Shown piece by piece: positions 1-11,047 of a DNA stretch of 64,000 bases. Origin of the DNA: Epiperipatus broadwayi (taxonomy: Eukaryota > Onychophora > Udeonychophora > Euonychophora > Peripatidae); the NCBI GenBank assembly GCA_028023455.1, contig JAQFVV010006848.1:186001-250000 (forward strand), written 5' to 3'. Both the position numbers and the translations under genes were made by a program. The notes under the pieces were generated by a model, which saw nothing but the letters and a program-made list of their open reading frames with translations, was not told where the DNA came from and did not search any database. Positions within the stretch are counted from its first letter, which is position 1, and every line of letters starts with the position of its first letter.

Positions 1-844
1 TAAATGTTCACTTTATTCACAGCGAGTTGTATGGTACAAGGGAACCGAGTATGTGGTACTGAATCCCCTGATTAACAACTCCCTATATATATATATATAT
101 ATATACATATCTATATATCGTTACAATATATATATGCCATAGTATCTAAAGCCATACTACATAGCTCCAGTTTATCTCACCATAGTGTAATATTTCAGCA
201 TTGATCTGAATATGTGATCTGATTTATGTGTATAGGATCTGCATAGAGAGCCTATTGCCGCTCATTTAAGGGTTATTTAATATTTTTTATTAAATGATGC
301 TAAATCATCACTCTTGCACTGACTCAAGCATCACAAATCGAATGGATAGGGCATAGGAAAATTGAGACATGATTAATTAGAAACTGTAGATTATAAAATC
401 GTAATCAACTCTTCTAAAATTATAGTGCATCAGATGAGATCCTGTCATTCCCTCATCCTTATTTACATCTCTGTGTGTTCTTTAATGCACTCTTGTTTAT
501 TATATTTATTAATTAAAATATATTAAAACATAATAACTGTGTTGCCTTTCATTTGTAATCCATCCCAAATCTTAGTTAAGTTCATTTTAATATAATATTA
601 GCTATTATTATGTGAATTATTTAGCCAGCCATAGGTGTGTGTGTATTTATCTATTAGTAATTTAGTTAATATTCCCTCCACCCTTTGCTACTGCCAGCAC
701 GCAAACTGAGAAATTCTGAGTGTAGCGTAATTGGTGAAGGAGCTGAGATGCAATCAGATTTGATGTCTCAACACCTCATCTAGATCAGCCTTGGTATAAT
801 TTGCCAGAACTCTAGATGTTGTTGCATGAATGTACAAATATGAC
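1..844. other. AT-rich non-coding sequence with (TA)n tract
   Basis: No coding signal is visible. A (TA)n microsatellite lies at about 84-105, beside a short GC-richer segment (about 20-80). The stretch runs up to the left edge of repeat A copy 1. Nothing else can be supported here. Confidence 0.5.
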
Positions 845-1084
845 CGTTACAATATTTTGATTTCCCTTTATTAATACCCAATTGTCACATTTATAAGTAA
901 GTACTGTTAAAAAAAGATTCCCTAAAAGAAATGTTTAATGTGTGTGCTAGCATTGTTTTTTAAATTTTTTGAAAGTATGCCACCTAATGGATTGGGCTTC
1001 AAGACATTTTCTTAAATTCTTTTCAAATGATAATAAAAATGTGCATAAAGGAGAATGAAATAGAAACAGGATGCAAAGTGGATA

Positions 1085-1500
1085 TAGTCAGATGTGTAAA
1101 AAGTATGAAATAGATATACAATAAGCCAAAATGTAACCAAAGATGGATGGAGATCGAATGTGAAGTAGGAAGTATATCTACAATAGGATGAATATAGAGC
1201 CCATAGAACAATATTTATAATTTTAGGTCAATGTCTAATGTGTAACTGATCAAAATCACATGGAGTAAGTAGACCTACTATTGAATGAAGATAGCCAATA
1301 AGCCAAAGTTTATACTTTTAGGCCAAAATGTAATTGGTAACTGAAAGTGGATATTAAAATATAAAGTGCAATAGAAGTCTGCTGACGTAGATTTTTTCAG
1401 ATGTAGTAGGAATGAATATAGCCAATAAGCCAAAATTAATACTTTTAGGCCAAAGTATAATGGGTAACTTTAAAGTAGAGGCTACATAACAAACACAAGT
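1085..1500. repeat. Degenerate minisatellite block inside repeat A
   Basis: The phrase GATAGCCAATAAGCCAAA and the following TTTTAGGCCAAA recur at roughly 95-130 base spacing (near 1190, 1288 and 1417), mixed with GATGGAAATCAGATG-like phrases. The same block sits at the same position in the other repeat A copies (about 28490-28880, 50620-51110, and inverted about 56030-56720). It is therefore an internal part of the family, possibly its 3' untranslated region. Confidence 0.6.
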
Positions 1501-2244
1501 TATAACAGTAAATGTCTTTTATTACAGTCTTAAATTTTGTCTTATGGATTGAAAGATTTACTGACCCTGATGTCATGATTGCAAATTAACATGCATGTTT
1601 TGTTATATACTTCACAGATATATTTTGAAATTGAATATTTAATAATGATAATGAAAGTAATTTCTTTTTAAATAATATGCAAAAGTGTAGGAAACGTTTA
1701 TAAATATTCCTGTATTTCCCAGCGGACATAAGAAACTAGTGCTGCCATCTGTGTTAATTTCAATTTTATAATAATTTGGAATTTTACCGACAAGATGCTG
1801 ACCACAACATTAAAGAGAGATAAAGCAGTAAGTTATTATTTTTGTCAATTTAGTATCCATTAATTTTATGCAGCTATGATTTTTGGATTTAATACAAGTA
1901 ACGTTTAAGATTTGCTAACTTATTTTCTTTATGAGCGGATTTAATGATTTTATATATAAGTTTAAAATCGCTAGAGAAAATATATTTTAATAATGATTCT
2001 GAAACTACTGGTTTGATCATAATTTTGATATTTATTGTGTTAATTTTTTTTCTTCTTGCAAAACTGCATCCATCTCCCACCCACCCCTCCTATGTGTACT
2101 TTCAATAATTATTTGAATAACTTTTGAACTATTCCATCATTGTAATGCTTACATTTTTTTAAGATTGCTGTATTTAAAAAAAGCCAGACTTCAAATTGAA
2201 AGCTATTATTTTGCAAATGTATATAAATTCAAATACATTAAATG

Positions 2245-2665
2245 GTGATAATCATTTTCAACTATGATCAATTGATTAAAGGTCTTTCCAATAGTAATCC
2301 ACGTGACCTCCTATATATTGCATATTCTCCATATCGCAAAATTAAACTTTCTTATTTTATCTACTGCACACATACAAGGTCTCTACCTAGAACATTTACA
2401 ACCAATCAAATCCAATTTAAACTTCAGCTATCCTATAATCAACTGTTAAAGAAATATGCCCAACTTAGCTTCATTTCAATCTCTTATTTCTTCCGTTACG
2501 ATCAATGATACCCTGTTTCCTCTATCACTATTATATTCCTGTTAAATGTCTTTTTATTACACCTAATATTCATCTCTCCATACTTTGATCAATGGTATGA
2601 AGACTCTGTGTTAGTCTTCTGTTAAGTAACCAAGTCTCAAATCCAAATGTAAAAACTAGTTAAAT
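2245..2665 (-). pseudogene. LINE reverse transcriptase C-terminal remnant
   Basis: Read on the minus strand, the segment near 2665-2600 gives a TFGFETWLLNR-like peptide, which matches the YGSETWxLT motif that follows the reverse transcriptase domain in many non-LTR retrotransposons. It continues with an MER...LGVIKRHLTGI-like stretch and, after several stops, a KLSWA...NRIAEV-like stretch, matching the MERxMLGV and W-A-G-H segments of RTE/BovB-type elements. Stops and frameshifts interrupt it, so it is a fossil. The same stretch recurs at 29650-30060, 52220-52640 and (plus strand) 53302-53700. The clade assignment is tentative. Confidence 0.6.
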
Positions 2666-4033
2666 ACATTTATTAAAAATCTTGTTTATCAAATATGTAA
2701 ACACATATTTCTTTTAATACCATGTCATTTAAACAACAATTTAGTTTGTGTCTATGTCTTTTTTACATAACTGGAGGAGTCACCGAAAATTATTGAAAGT
2801 ACCAAATAATAAATATAACATTTTATCTCATTATTTCCACATTTAGAACCCAAATATTTATGAAGGATGTGTTATTTGGGTTAGTGTTTTCAACCAGAAA
2901 TAAAGAAAAATAATTTGAATAGAATGTGTAATTTGTTAAAACGAATACTCTCGTTAACAAATGCTAAATCCAAAATTGCTGTGAAGTTTTACAGAACAAA
3001 CGTTAGTACCAAAGCTGTGGATTTTTTTTTCTTCATTTTTTTTCTCTCGTGATAAAGGATTTAATCAAACAATAACAACCATCAAACTAGTATTCATGAA
3101 ATAACAAGTTGGGAAAAGTGAATGAAGATTTTTGGCTAGCAATTATTAATTTGTTTGGAGGTTTTCTTCCCCAAATTGCGAAAAAAAATTAAGTTAGCAA
3201 TGGGGACAATCAAAATCATAATGTGAATGGTTACAGAATTATAACAAACTAATTTAGAGGAATTTTTTTTGAAATGAAAACAAGAATTGTAAAGTAAAAC
3301 TGAAACGTTTTCCACCCCCATTAACAGTGGCAATAACTAGGATGAATATTCTGGATAACAATTTCTTAGGATTTGTTTTTACTTTACTATTCAATATTTT
3401 CAGTAGGGTTTCTGCAGTGTTTCCTCCAACTATATAATCCATTCATACAATTGAAACTCAGCACTAATTTATCCCCATTAATATTCTTTCTTACTGTAGT
3501 TCTACAGAATTACAGGCAAATCACAGGAGCTATGGCCATCCTACATAGTCCTGCTCCTAAAAAATGGGGCAGCAAAACAGCAATGCAGACAATTTTTTAG
3601 TCTTTCTTCTAAGTCATTTGTGCTCATTACCCTTTGTCATGGAAAATATTCTTTTATTTGTGGCCAGAATATAGGTTGGAATAGGCCACATGTTTAAAGT
3701 TACTGCTATCATATTCCATGCTTTGAAATTATCTATTTATAGATTAGATTTTATGAGAGAATTAAAACCAGCTACCATAACTTTGACCTCTGCCATTTTG
3801 TTTATATAAAATAATTTGCACATACGATATTTGTAAATATTTTCACAGAATATTGCACACAACATATAACACATTTTAAAAATGATTTATCCTTATTTTT
3901 ATCTTGATGTAATTACGTGCCTTTTCAGGATTTTGAGATTCATAAATATTAATAATTGTTATCTGGTGCAGAAATATGAAATGAAATGAATAAGAATTTT
4001 TTTAAATGAACATTTATTAGTCATTAGTCATTC

Positions 4034-4036
<3 letters not shown>

Positions 4037-4072
<36 letters not shown>
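4037..4072. repeat. (AT)n microsatellite
   Basis: Uninterrupted AT/TA dinucleotide tract directly after the right edge of repeat A copy 1. Confidence 0.95.
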
Positions 4073-4075
<3 letters not shown>

Positions 4076-5211
4076 AACAGTAAATAAAATTAGACAATAG
4101 ATGACCATTTGTAACAGTAAGAAAAATTTGTAATGATGAAAAAGGCTGCTATTTTATAACTGATTATAAATATATAGATGAGGGATAAAATGATAGTTGC
4201 TATAATTCAATAACTAAACACTAAACAGGATATATGATATGCTCTAGCGGTTCATCATTTGTAACCAAGTAAAATTAAATGAGAAATGAAATTTACTGTG
4301 TTAGCTAACATAAATTTATAATTAAATAAGGATGACGCTAACATATAAATAAGAACATATGCATATCATGCTCTATTTGGGTGTCCATTTATAATTAATT
4401 AAATATAACATTATAGCCCATTTGCAACTATCCTAAACATTAATTCTGTCACAATAATAATGAAATAAATAAATTATCTCATTTATTCATATAAAATAAC
4501 CAAATGAAAATTAAAACTGTCATCATTAAAGATTTAAAATATTTAGATATTGGGGAAGTCATTTGAACAATAAAACATACTGGCCATTGTCATCAAATAA
4601 AATAATATTAAATATAGTAACTGAATAAAATTACCCACTGTGAGATCCCTGGAGTGCCTTATGCTTAACTCCAATAATAGGTTCTTTTAACCGAGAATCC
4701 TCCTCATTCCTCTTTCCATGTATATACGAACATTCATGGTCACATGCACACACTGGTGCTGTTTATAACAACTTATAAAAAAAATCATATAAAGTTAATA
4801 TTATGAAGTTGGAAAGGGATTAAATCACTCTTTATTCAGTTTACCTAAGTACATGTGTTTTCACATGAGTACCATTAGATTGTTTTAAATCTAGATAAAT
4901 ATCTGTTTAGAGTGTACTGAGTTCAAACTCATTTGGTACATTTTTATCACACATGACTTGGATGACTAATGAACAAAAAAAATGACATTCTTATATTTTA
5001 TCTATGTCAATAAAATTACAAGATCCCTATATCACCAAAATTTATATAGATCAAAGACTCTTGTAGATATTACTAGCTCATTTACATATATAGATGAACA
5101 GACTAGTATAATCTTATTAATGGCTTCCAAACAAGCATCGTGAAGACCATTACTGATATGGATGGCCATGAGAACTGGTTACTTAACTTAATTATTTATC
5201 ACAATATAAAG

Positions 5212-5252
5212 ATAATAATGATGATGATAATAATAATGATGATGATGATATC
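5212..5252. repeat. GAT/AAT trinucleotide-rich microsatellite
   Basis: Imperfect run of GATAATAATGATGATGAT-type triplets. Confidence 0.8.
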
Positions 5253-6779
5253 AACCATAGCTTTATAATGAACTCACAACAATAAATTTATCTTTATAAA
5301 CTCATAGGCACTTTTTAAAATCATCCCTTGTCAAAATGGGATTTAAATATTACATTCACTAGCATTTATATAATGGTTATTTACTAAAATACTTTTATAG
5401 TTAAAACTAGGATTCAATAATACTAGTGATGATGACTGATCATCATGAATATTTATGCATGATATTCAACTTTCTATAAACCCCTATTTACTAAATATAT
5501 TAATTATGTTAAACATTAGATTTAATGATTATAATTTATTTAATCAATGATGATGGTGATCATGACTCATGTACAGTACCATGTTTAAATGGTGTTTTAA
5601 TCAATAATATGATATCCATCTTTGATGAGGATGATCAAAACTCATGGGCTTAACACAACATAATTTTAGTTTTCTGTTATTGAACTATAATTATTAAAAC
5701 TTGGTTATTATCAAGCATAATCCTTAAATACTTAAAGGTAAATAAATATTCTAGCTTACTTAACATTTTGCAAGTGCTTGCCTAAGACTTGCAAGTGATT
5801 GCTCAATATTTACGAATGAAGATGATCAATTAAAATGATAGAATCAAGACAAGAAAATACAACAATATTTTTAATAAGAACTCAGAAACCAATTAAGATA
5901 TATAATTATATTTTATTAATACTATTCTTCTTTTCTTCTTTAAAATCAAATTTACTAATTAGATAAATGGCTTATTATTACATTGATTAAATGTAGAATT
6001 AATACAAAATTTTATAGACAAGTTTGTCATTTTGGATATTTTAAAATAAGCTGGCTTAAAATGACATTTAAAAAAAATATTTCATTGAATGCTTACTTAA
6101 GACTTTCCTAACTTATAATATCATAAAAATAAATTTCATATGTAACTTGTGTGTTTTATTTCACTTCCATTCAAATGTGATGCCCTGCTTTTAAATTTAC
6201 CCTATTTAAACTAATCAGGCATAACCTATTCTTTTGACATGTTTGTATAAGCAGTTACACATGCACACACACCCTGTGATATGTCAACATATATTTTTAA
6301 AATGTGTTCCTTTACATTAGGGATTAATACATAAATCACATATATAAAAAATATTCTTGCAACTTTGAGCAAAATAAAATAAAATACATTATATCAATTT
6401 TAATATGCAACAAGATAAAAAAACATTATAAATGCACATATTTATAGGTTGCTCATTATCACAATAAATGAAAAACAATAAAAAAAACATTTCAATATTA
6501 CAATATATAATAAAGAAAAAAATAATGAAAATTTAAGTTTAAAGATTTGAACTGTGTTTGTGTTATGCTATGTAATATTGAGAATAACTATTGATAAACA
6601 AGCCCCTAATGTTTCTGTATCAAAAGAAAAATTGCTCCAACCAATAAATTAAGGTTTACTTTTAATAAGTAATAATAAAAGATCTGCTAATGAAAGTTCA
6701 TAGTTACCTGATTATTTTTACCTCTTATAAATGTCTCATGTTTGAATTTTCAGACTGCTTGTCTCACGTATAACTTCAA

Positions 6780-7045
6780 TAAGTTGATTTGATCCATTTA
6801 AAAAACAAAAGTTATTGCAGATACTTTTAAGATAAACATGAATTAATTGACCTGCTTATTTCCACAATTTTAAAATTATTTATTGTTGAAGCTTTTGATA
6901 ATGCTGAATTTGTTGACTGGCTTGCTTCTACCATTTCAAAAAAAAGAGTTACTACAAATACTTTTAGATAAGTATGAACTGGTGGATTTGCTTGTCTCTA
7001 CCATTTAAAAAAAATCGTTGTAGACACTTTAGATGACTATGAGGA
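6780..7045. repeat. Degenerate tandem repeat, about three units
   Basis: Three similar units follow one another: a TTGATTTG/TTGACTGG/GTGGATTTG start, then a CTACCATTTAAAAAA-like phrase, an AGTTAYTRCARATACTTTTA-like phrase and an ATGAAYT end. Unit length drifts between about 65 and 110 bases. No coding reading was found. Confidence 0.5.
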
Positions 7046-8046
7046 AAACTTTAACACAAAATTTGATTCATAGCTTCAAACCTGGCTATATATGGCTTTT
7101 ATTCATCTTTCCTTTCTTCTTCTCTTGTCCAAGATGATGATTAGATTATGTTTGTGGCTGGCTTTAAATTTGTCCATTGTTTTGGTTACTGTGGACTGGT
7201 ATATGAGTCCACGGATAGATCAGTGAGCTAACCCATACTGTAAGATACCAGGAATCAGAAGACGTGGCTTTAGCAATGCAAATTCATTGTATTATACACA
7301 GCAAAATATATTAATATTATTTTATAGAATTGTCAATAACTTCTTCCAAGAAATTCAATTTTTTTTTCTTTCTCTTTTTTAATATTGCTGGGAATTACTT
7401 ATATATATGCACATCTTCGTCTATACTGACTTTAAAACAAGAGTCATTTTTCTTCTTTTAGATTTTTCTTTTTTAGAGAGAGGAAAAAAAATCAATAACT
7501 CATACTCTTAAAAAATGAATACTGTTCATTTCCTTTCAGTTTAAAACGATTGCATATTTTGTTAATATTATTAACTGATTTCCACTCAGTAAATATTGTT
7601 TCACTCATTTCTAAAGCAAAAATTGAACTGCTTCTCCTCTCTAAAAATATTGAAAAAAAAACTGACTGCTACATCACTGCTCTAATAACATTAAAAAAAA
7701 CTGATCACTAAATATTGTTTTATTCATTTATATTGCGAATCATTGATCAAAGAAAAGAATCACCTGGAAATCTTATCTTGAGATAAAGATCAAAAATCAG
7801 AATTTGACAAGCTGATGTTCTATCGCGATTTTACAAGAAAATTAATAATAACGTTTTATTCCCTCAAAGCACCTCTTTTCTAAAAATAATCTTAGATACA
7901 GATAACACAAACAATCTGGCAATCTATAGTCATTAGAAATAGGTGTAAAAGTTGTATTTTTATATTGGACTATTTCCATCATCTAATATGTGTGTTGAAT
8001 GTCTTTAGAAAAGTTTAATTTTTAGTTAAATATTCCAAATGCATTC

Positions 8047-8194
8047 AACTGTTAGTAATATCACAGCAAACAGGTTAGTATATGCACCAACTGTTAGCAA
8101 TATCACAGCAAACAAATGTTAATAATATCACAGCAAACAGGTTAGTATATGCACTAACTGTTAGTAATATCACAGCAAACAGGTTAGTATATGC
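8047..8194 (-). repeat. 42-base tandem repeats in PLE terminal repeat
   Basis: The unit AACTGTTAGTAATATCACAG plus CAAACAGGTTAGTATATGCA occurs about three and a half times, one unit being shortened. The neighbouring terminal-repeat copy (10785-10905) has one interrupted unit and the plus-strand copy only a remnant (about 13365-13405), so unit number varies between copies. Confidence 0.85.
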
Positions 8195-8245
8195 ACAATG
8201 TTTCAGAGGTATTTTTCTCCCCTCTTCTTCAGGTGTTGCTGGCCT
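8195..8245 (-). ncRNA. Hammerhead-ribozyme-like motif, PLE copy 1
   Basis: On the minus strand the core CTGAAGA (plus 8226-8232) is followed by a stem II hairpin, GAGGGG/CCTCT with a loop of about nine bases, and then GAAAC (plus 8200-8204). This is the CUGANGA - stem II - GAAA order of a hammerhead. Stem III would be very short, as reported for PLE hammerheads. The position expected for the cleavage-site base reads G (GTG) where A, C or U is normally needed, so this copy is probably inactive. Stem I pairing is unresolved. Confidence 0.5.
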
Positions 8246-8262
8246 GAGCAGTGACAGTACTA

Positions 8263-8347
8263 GCATGGGATTTGAACCTGGGTCCTTAGATTCTTGATTA
8301 TTGAAATTTAAGGTAACGCTCTAACCAACTGAGCCATCCTGCCAAAG
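8263..8347 (-). ncRNA. tRNA-like segment in PLE terminal repeat, copy 1
   Basis: The minus strand carries an A-box-like TGGCTCAGTTGGTTAGAGC and, about 50 bases later, a B-box-like GGTTCAAATCC. A 5 bp stem, CCTTA/TAAGG, sits where the anticodon arm would be, with an oversized loop of about 20 bases. No good acceptor stem closes it. I read it as a tRNA-derived segment, not a working tRNA gene. It lies immediately before the hammerhead-like core in RNA sense and recurs in all three terminal-repeat copies. Confidence 0.6.
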
Positions 8348-8499
8348 GCAACAGTATGTAGAAATTTCATATACTTATCTATGAGGTTCCTCCTGATTTC
8401 TCCACTTTTTCCTAGAGCAAAGTTGATTAGTGATTTCATACATTATGTATAGTCACACTAGGTTGCTTATGGATTTTTTGCCATTGTCATGTGAGCACT

Positions 8500-10612
8500 T
8501 CTTTAAATTTTCTTCTTTGTACCTTTTCTTCTTTATCAATATTTTTGTATTTTCCCAATTGAACATATGTTCATTGGCATACATGGTCTGCTACCTTAGA
8601 CATATCTTTTTCTCTCTTCTAATCATCAGTTTATGTTCTTGCAAGCCTTTTGAATGGGACGCTGGTCTCACCAATATATGTTCTTCCACATTCACTGGTA
8701 TTTCATAGATGCAGTTTTTTCTTTGAGCATTTCAAGTTTAGGCTTTGTAGATGTTAGAATTCCTCGTAGTGTGGTATGGCTCTGAAAAGCTGTTCTGATG
8801 TTATACTGATTGCAGATTTTCTTAATTTTTCTATTTTTGGAATGTATGGATACACTACAGTACCAATATTCTTTTCTCTATGTTTTTTTTTGTCTTTTAA
8901 TGTTTTTTAATAACAGCTGATGGATAACCATTTTTAAGAGTTTTTCTATATAATCTTTTCTTTTTCCAAATCACTAGTTTCTGAACAAACTTTTTGCTCT
9001 GTTCCATAGTGATAGTATAACTCCATGTTTTGGTTTCTGGGTGATTGGATGTATAGGCTAGGTATTTTCCTGTATGTGTAGGTTTTGTAAATGTAGTTTT
9101 GATTTTCATGAGGGATCTTGTTACAAGAACATCTAAGAATGCCAATTTTTTTTTTTGTCTATTGTAAATTTAATTGAAGGGGATATGTTGTTGATGTGTG
9201 TAGAAAGTTTGTAGCAGTGCTTCACCATGTGGCATACAACAAATGTATCATCCACATAGCAAGCCAAACTTTAGTGGATAAGGAGTAGTTTTTATGGCTG
9301 TGGTTTCAAGTTCTTATATAAATATTGCTAATCAGGGAGACAATGGTGAGCCCATAGCCATTCCTTATTTGTTGGAAAATTTGTGTTATATTGAAAGTAG
9401 GTTTTTTTATACAGAAAGTTAATAGTTCCATTATACTATCAATAGGAAGAGCTTTCTGGTTTGTAAACTATTATCATCATTTAATCTTTTTCTTACAATA
9501 GACAATGCTTCTTCACATGGTACATTTGTGAATAAACTTTCCACATCAAAGCTTACCAGTAAGTCAGTTCTTTCAATTTTCTGTTCTTGATTAATTCTAC
9601 AAAGTGTCTAGAATCCCTGACGAATGATTGGTCTTGTATGCCAAAGGACTTAGAACTTTGAGAAGAAATCTTGCCAAATTTTGCAAGGTGAATCTCTAGA
9701 ACTAACAATAGGTCTTAATGGAACATGATCCTTATGGATTTTAGGTAGACCATAAAGATGAGGAATTTTCTGAAATATGATGTTATTTTACTTTTCTGAA
9801 TCAGTGAAGTACTTGCATGCTTTCTGAGTAATGCTTGTAACTTTGTTTCCGTACTTGGTATCGGATCTTTTGCCACTTTTCTATATTGCGCTGTGAGGAG
9901 TTCTGTATTTTGTTGTATAATCAGTTGTATCCATTACAACTGTTGCATTGCCTTTGTCAGCAGGGAGAATAATTATAGATTTATCTACTTTGAGAGATTT
10001 AATTGCTTTCCTCTCCCATAGGATATGTTTGACTTCAATTTTTGTTGCTTGTCAAGTTTTTTTTATTCTCAGTTAATTCTCTCTTCTTCTAAAGGCAATT
10101 TTTGAGTGACTTCCTCAGTGGCTGCCATTATATCTAATAAGGGGATATTAGATGGTGTTACAGCAAAGTTTAATCCTCTTTCAAGAACAGAAATTTCAGT
10201 ATCTGTTAGATGTTTAGAACTTAGATTTTTAAAGATGAAGCTGGTACATGCTTGGTACATTATGATTTTTGATATGCCCATGTAGGTTAGCAAGTTTTTT
10301 CTTTTGAATTCTTTTATTTTTCCATGTAATATAGAATATGATTTTCTTACTGCTTGAGAAACTCTATGTAGTCTTCGTCAGTAAGTTTATTTTTTAGAAG
10401 ACATTCTACAGTATTAATGGAATGCATTGTTTGATACTTAGAAAACTTTGAGATTTATTCTTTCTCTTAACAGAGCTTCACTTGCTCTCTGAGTAATTTT
10501 CTAGCTCTCTGAGAGTGAATTGGAGTTTTAGTTGCAAACCTTTAGGAATTATCCCTTCAGATTTACATTTACATAGGAAAGTTAAATGATTTCTACTTTG
10601 AGCTTTAGACAT
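8500..10612 (-). pseudogene. Broken PLE polyprotein (RT plus GIY-YIG)
   Basis: Translation on the minus strand, with frame changes, starts near an ATG at 10612-10610 (MSKAQSRN...). It passes through the PLE reverse transcriptase, with the SPL(I)SNIY region near 9300-9360 and LAFLDVLVTRS near 9145-9100, a YRK-type PTHTGKYLAYTSNH segment near 9080, and a GIY-YIG signature GRTYIGET near 8690-8660. In intact PLEs the RT copies the element and the GIY-YIG nuclease nicks the target. Here stops and frameshifts prevent function. An 82-codon fragment (8897-9145) is the longest open remnant. Confidence 0.8.
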
Positions 10613-10904
10613 ATTTTTCATAATGTCTAAAGTTTAATATAGTATCGGGTCCATACCAAATACTTAGTTTTTCTGAAGGTTTGTGATGATGTTCTAGCTG
10701 TATTTTTATATTGGACTATTTTCATCATCTAATTTTTGAATGTCTTTAGAAAAGTTTAATTTTTAGTTAAATATTCCAAATGCATTCAACTGTTAGTAAT
10801 ATCACAGCAAACAGGTTATAATGCACCAACGTAAAACACACAAACAAAGTAATAAACACACAAACAGTAGAACAAAGAAAACACAGCAAACAGGTTAGTA
10901 TATG

Positions 10905-10945
10905 CACAAGTTTCGAGAGGATTTTTCCCCTCTTCTTCAGGTGTT
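10905..10945 (-). ncRNA. Hammerhead-ribozyme-like motif, PLE copy 2
   Basis: On the minus strand CTGAAGA (plus 10934-10940) is followed by stem II GAGGGG/CCTCTC (six pairs, one G-U) around an AAAAAT loop and then GAAAC (plus 10910-10914). Stem II is complete here. The next bases, TTGTGC, give the same GTG instead of a normal cleavage triplet. Confidence 0.55.
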
Positions 10946-10971
10946 GCTGGCCTGACCAGTGACAGTACTAC

Positions 10972-11047
10972 ATGGGATTCAACCTCCTTAGATTCTTGAT
11001 TATTGATTTTAAGGTAACCTCTAACCAACTGAGCCATCTGCAAAGGC
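10972..11047 (-). ncRNA. tRNA-like segment in PLE terminal repeat, copy 2
   Basis: The D-arm/A-box-like phrase GATGGCTCAGTTGGTTAGAG and the CCTTA...TAAGG stem are kept, with small deletions. The B-box region is damaged. It occupies the same relative position as in copy 1. Confidence 0.5.

Larger units (their letters stand above)
845..4030 (-). mobile_element. Repeat A, copy 1 (composite LINE-derived repeat)
   Basis: This 3.2 kb non-coding block recurs in the same order at about 28435-31500 and 49890-53275, and inverted at 53277-57440. Shared landmarks, in order, are the GTGTGTGCTAGCATTG motif (about 939-954), an internally repeated block (1100-1500), GCTGCCATCTGTGTT (about 1742), ATGAGCGGATTTAATGA (about 1932), a CACCCACCCCTCC patch, and a decayed LINE C-terminus on the minus strand (2245-2665). 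I infer an old LINE family, or a composite carrying one. All frames are broken. The right edge lies at an (AT)n tract. The family name is mine and no database identity is claimed. Confidence 0.75.
4075..7940. other. Long AT-rich intergenic stretch
   Basis: No ORF, RNA gene or element end is recognisable over nearly 4 kb. It contains a GAT/AAT-rich simple-sequence patch (about 5212-5252), scattered TGATGATGA-type words, and a degenerate tandem repeat at 6780-7045. There is no codon structure, and the sequence looks like unconstrained non-coding DNA or very old repeats. Confidence 0.6.
7946..10696 (-). mobile_element. Penelope-like element, near full-length copy (minus strand)
   Basis: The element begins (plus-left) at TGTATTTTTATATTGGACTA, and the same phrase recurs at 10697, where a tandem copy of the terminal repeat starts. 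It contains a broken PLE ORF with a reverse transcriptase followed by a GIY-YIG endonuclease. Its terminal repeat (pLTR-like, about 7946-8400) holds 42-base tandem repeats, a hammerhead-like fold and a tRNA-like segment. PLEs are known to carry terminal pLTRs in tandem or inverted arrangement and often hammerhead motifs, and the layout here fits that. The coding region has many stops and frameshifts, so this copy is dead. Confidence 0.85.

Noticed and set aside
8047-8194. CRISPR-like array (42-base units)
   Set aside because: The units are adjacent with no unique spacers, lie within a PLE end, and the DNA is eukaryotic.
8263-8347. A functional tRNA gene
   Set aside because: A- and B-box-like phrases are present, but there is no proper acceptor stem, the anticodon loop is far too large, and the segment recurs inside a retroelement repeat.
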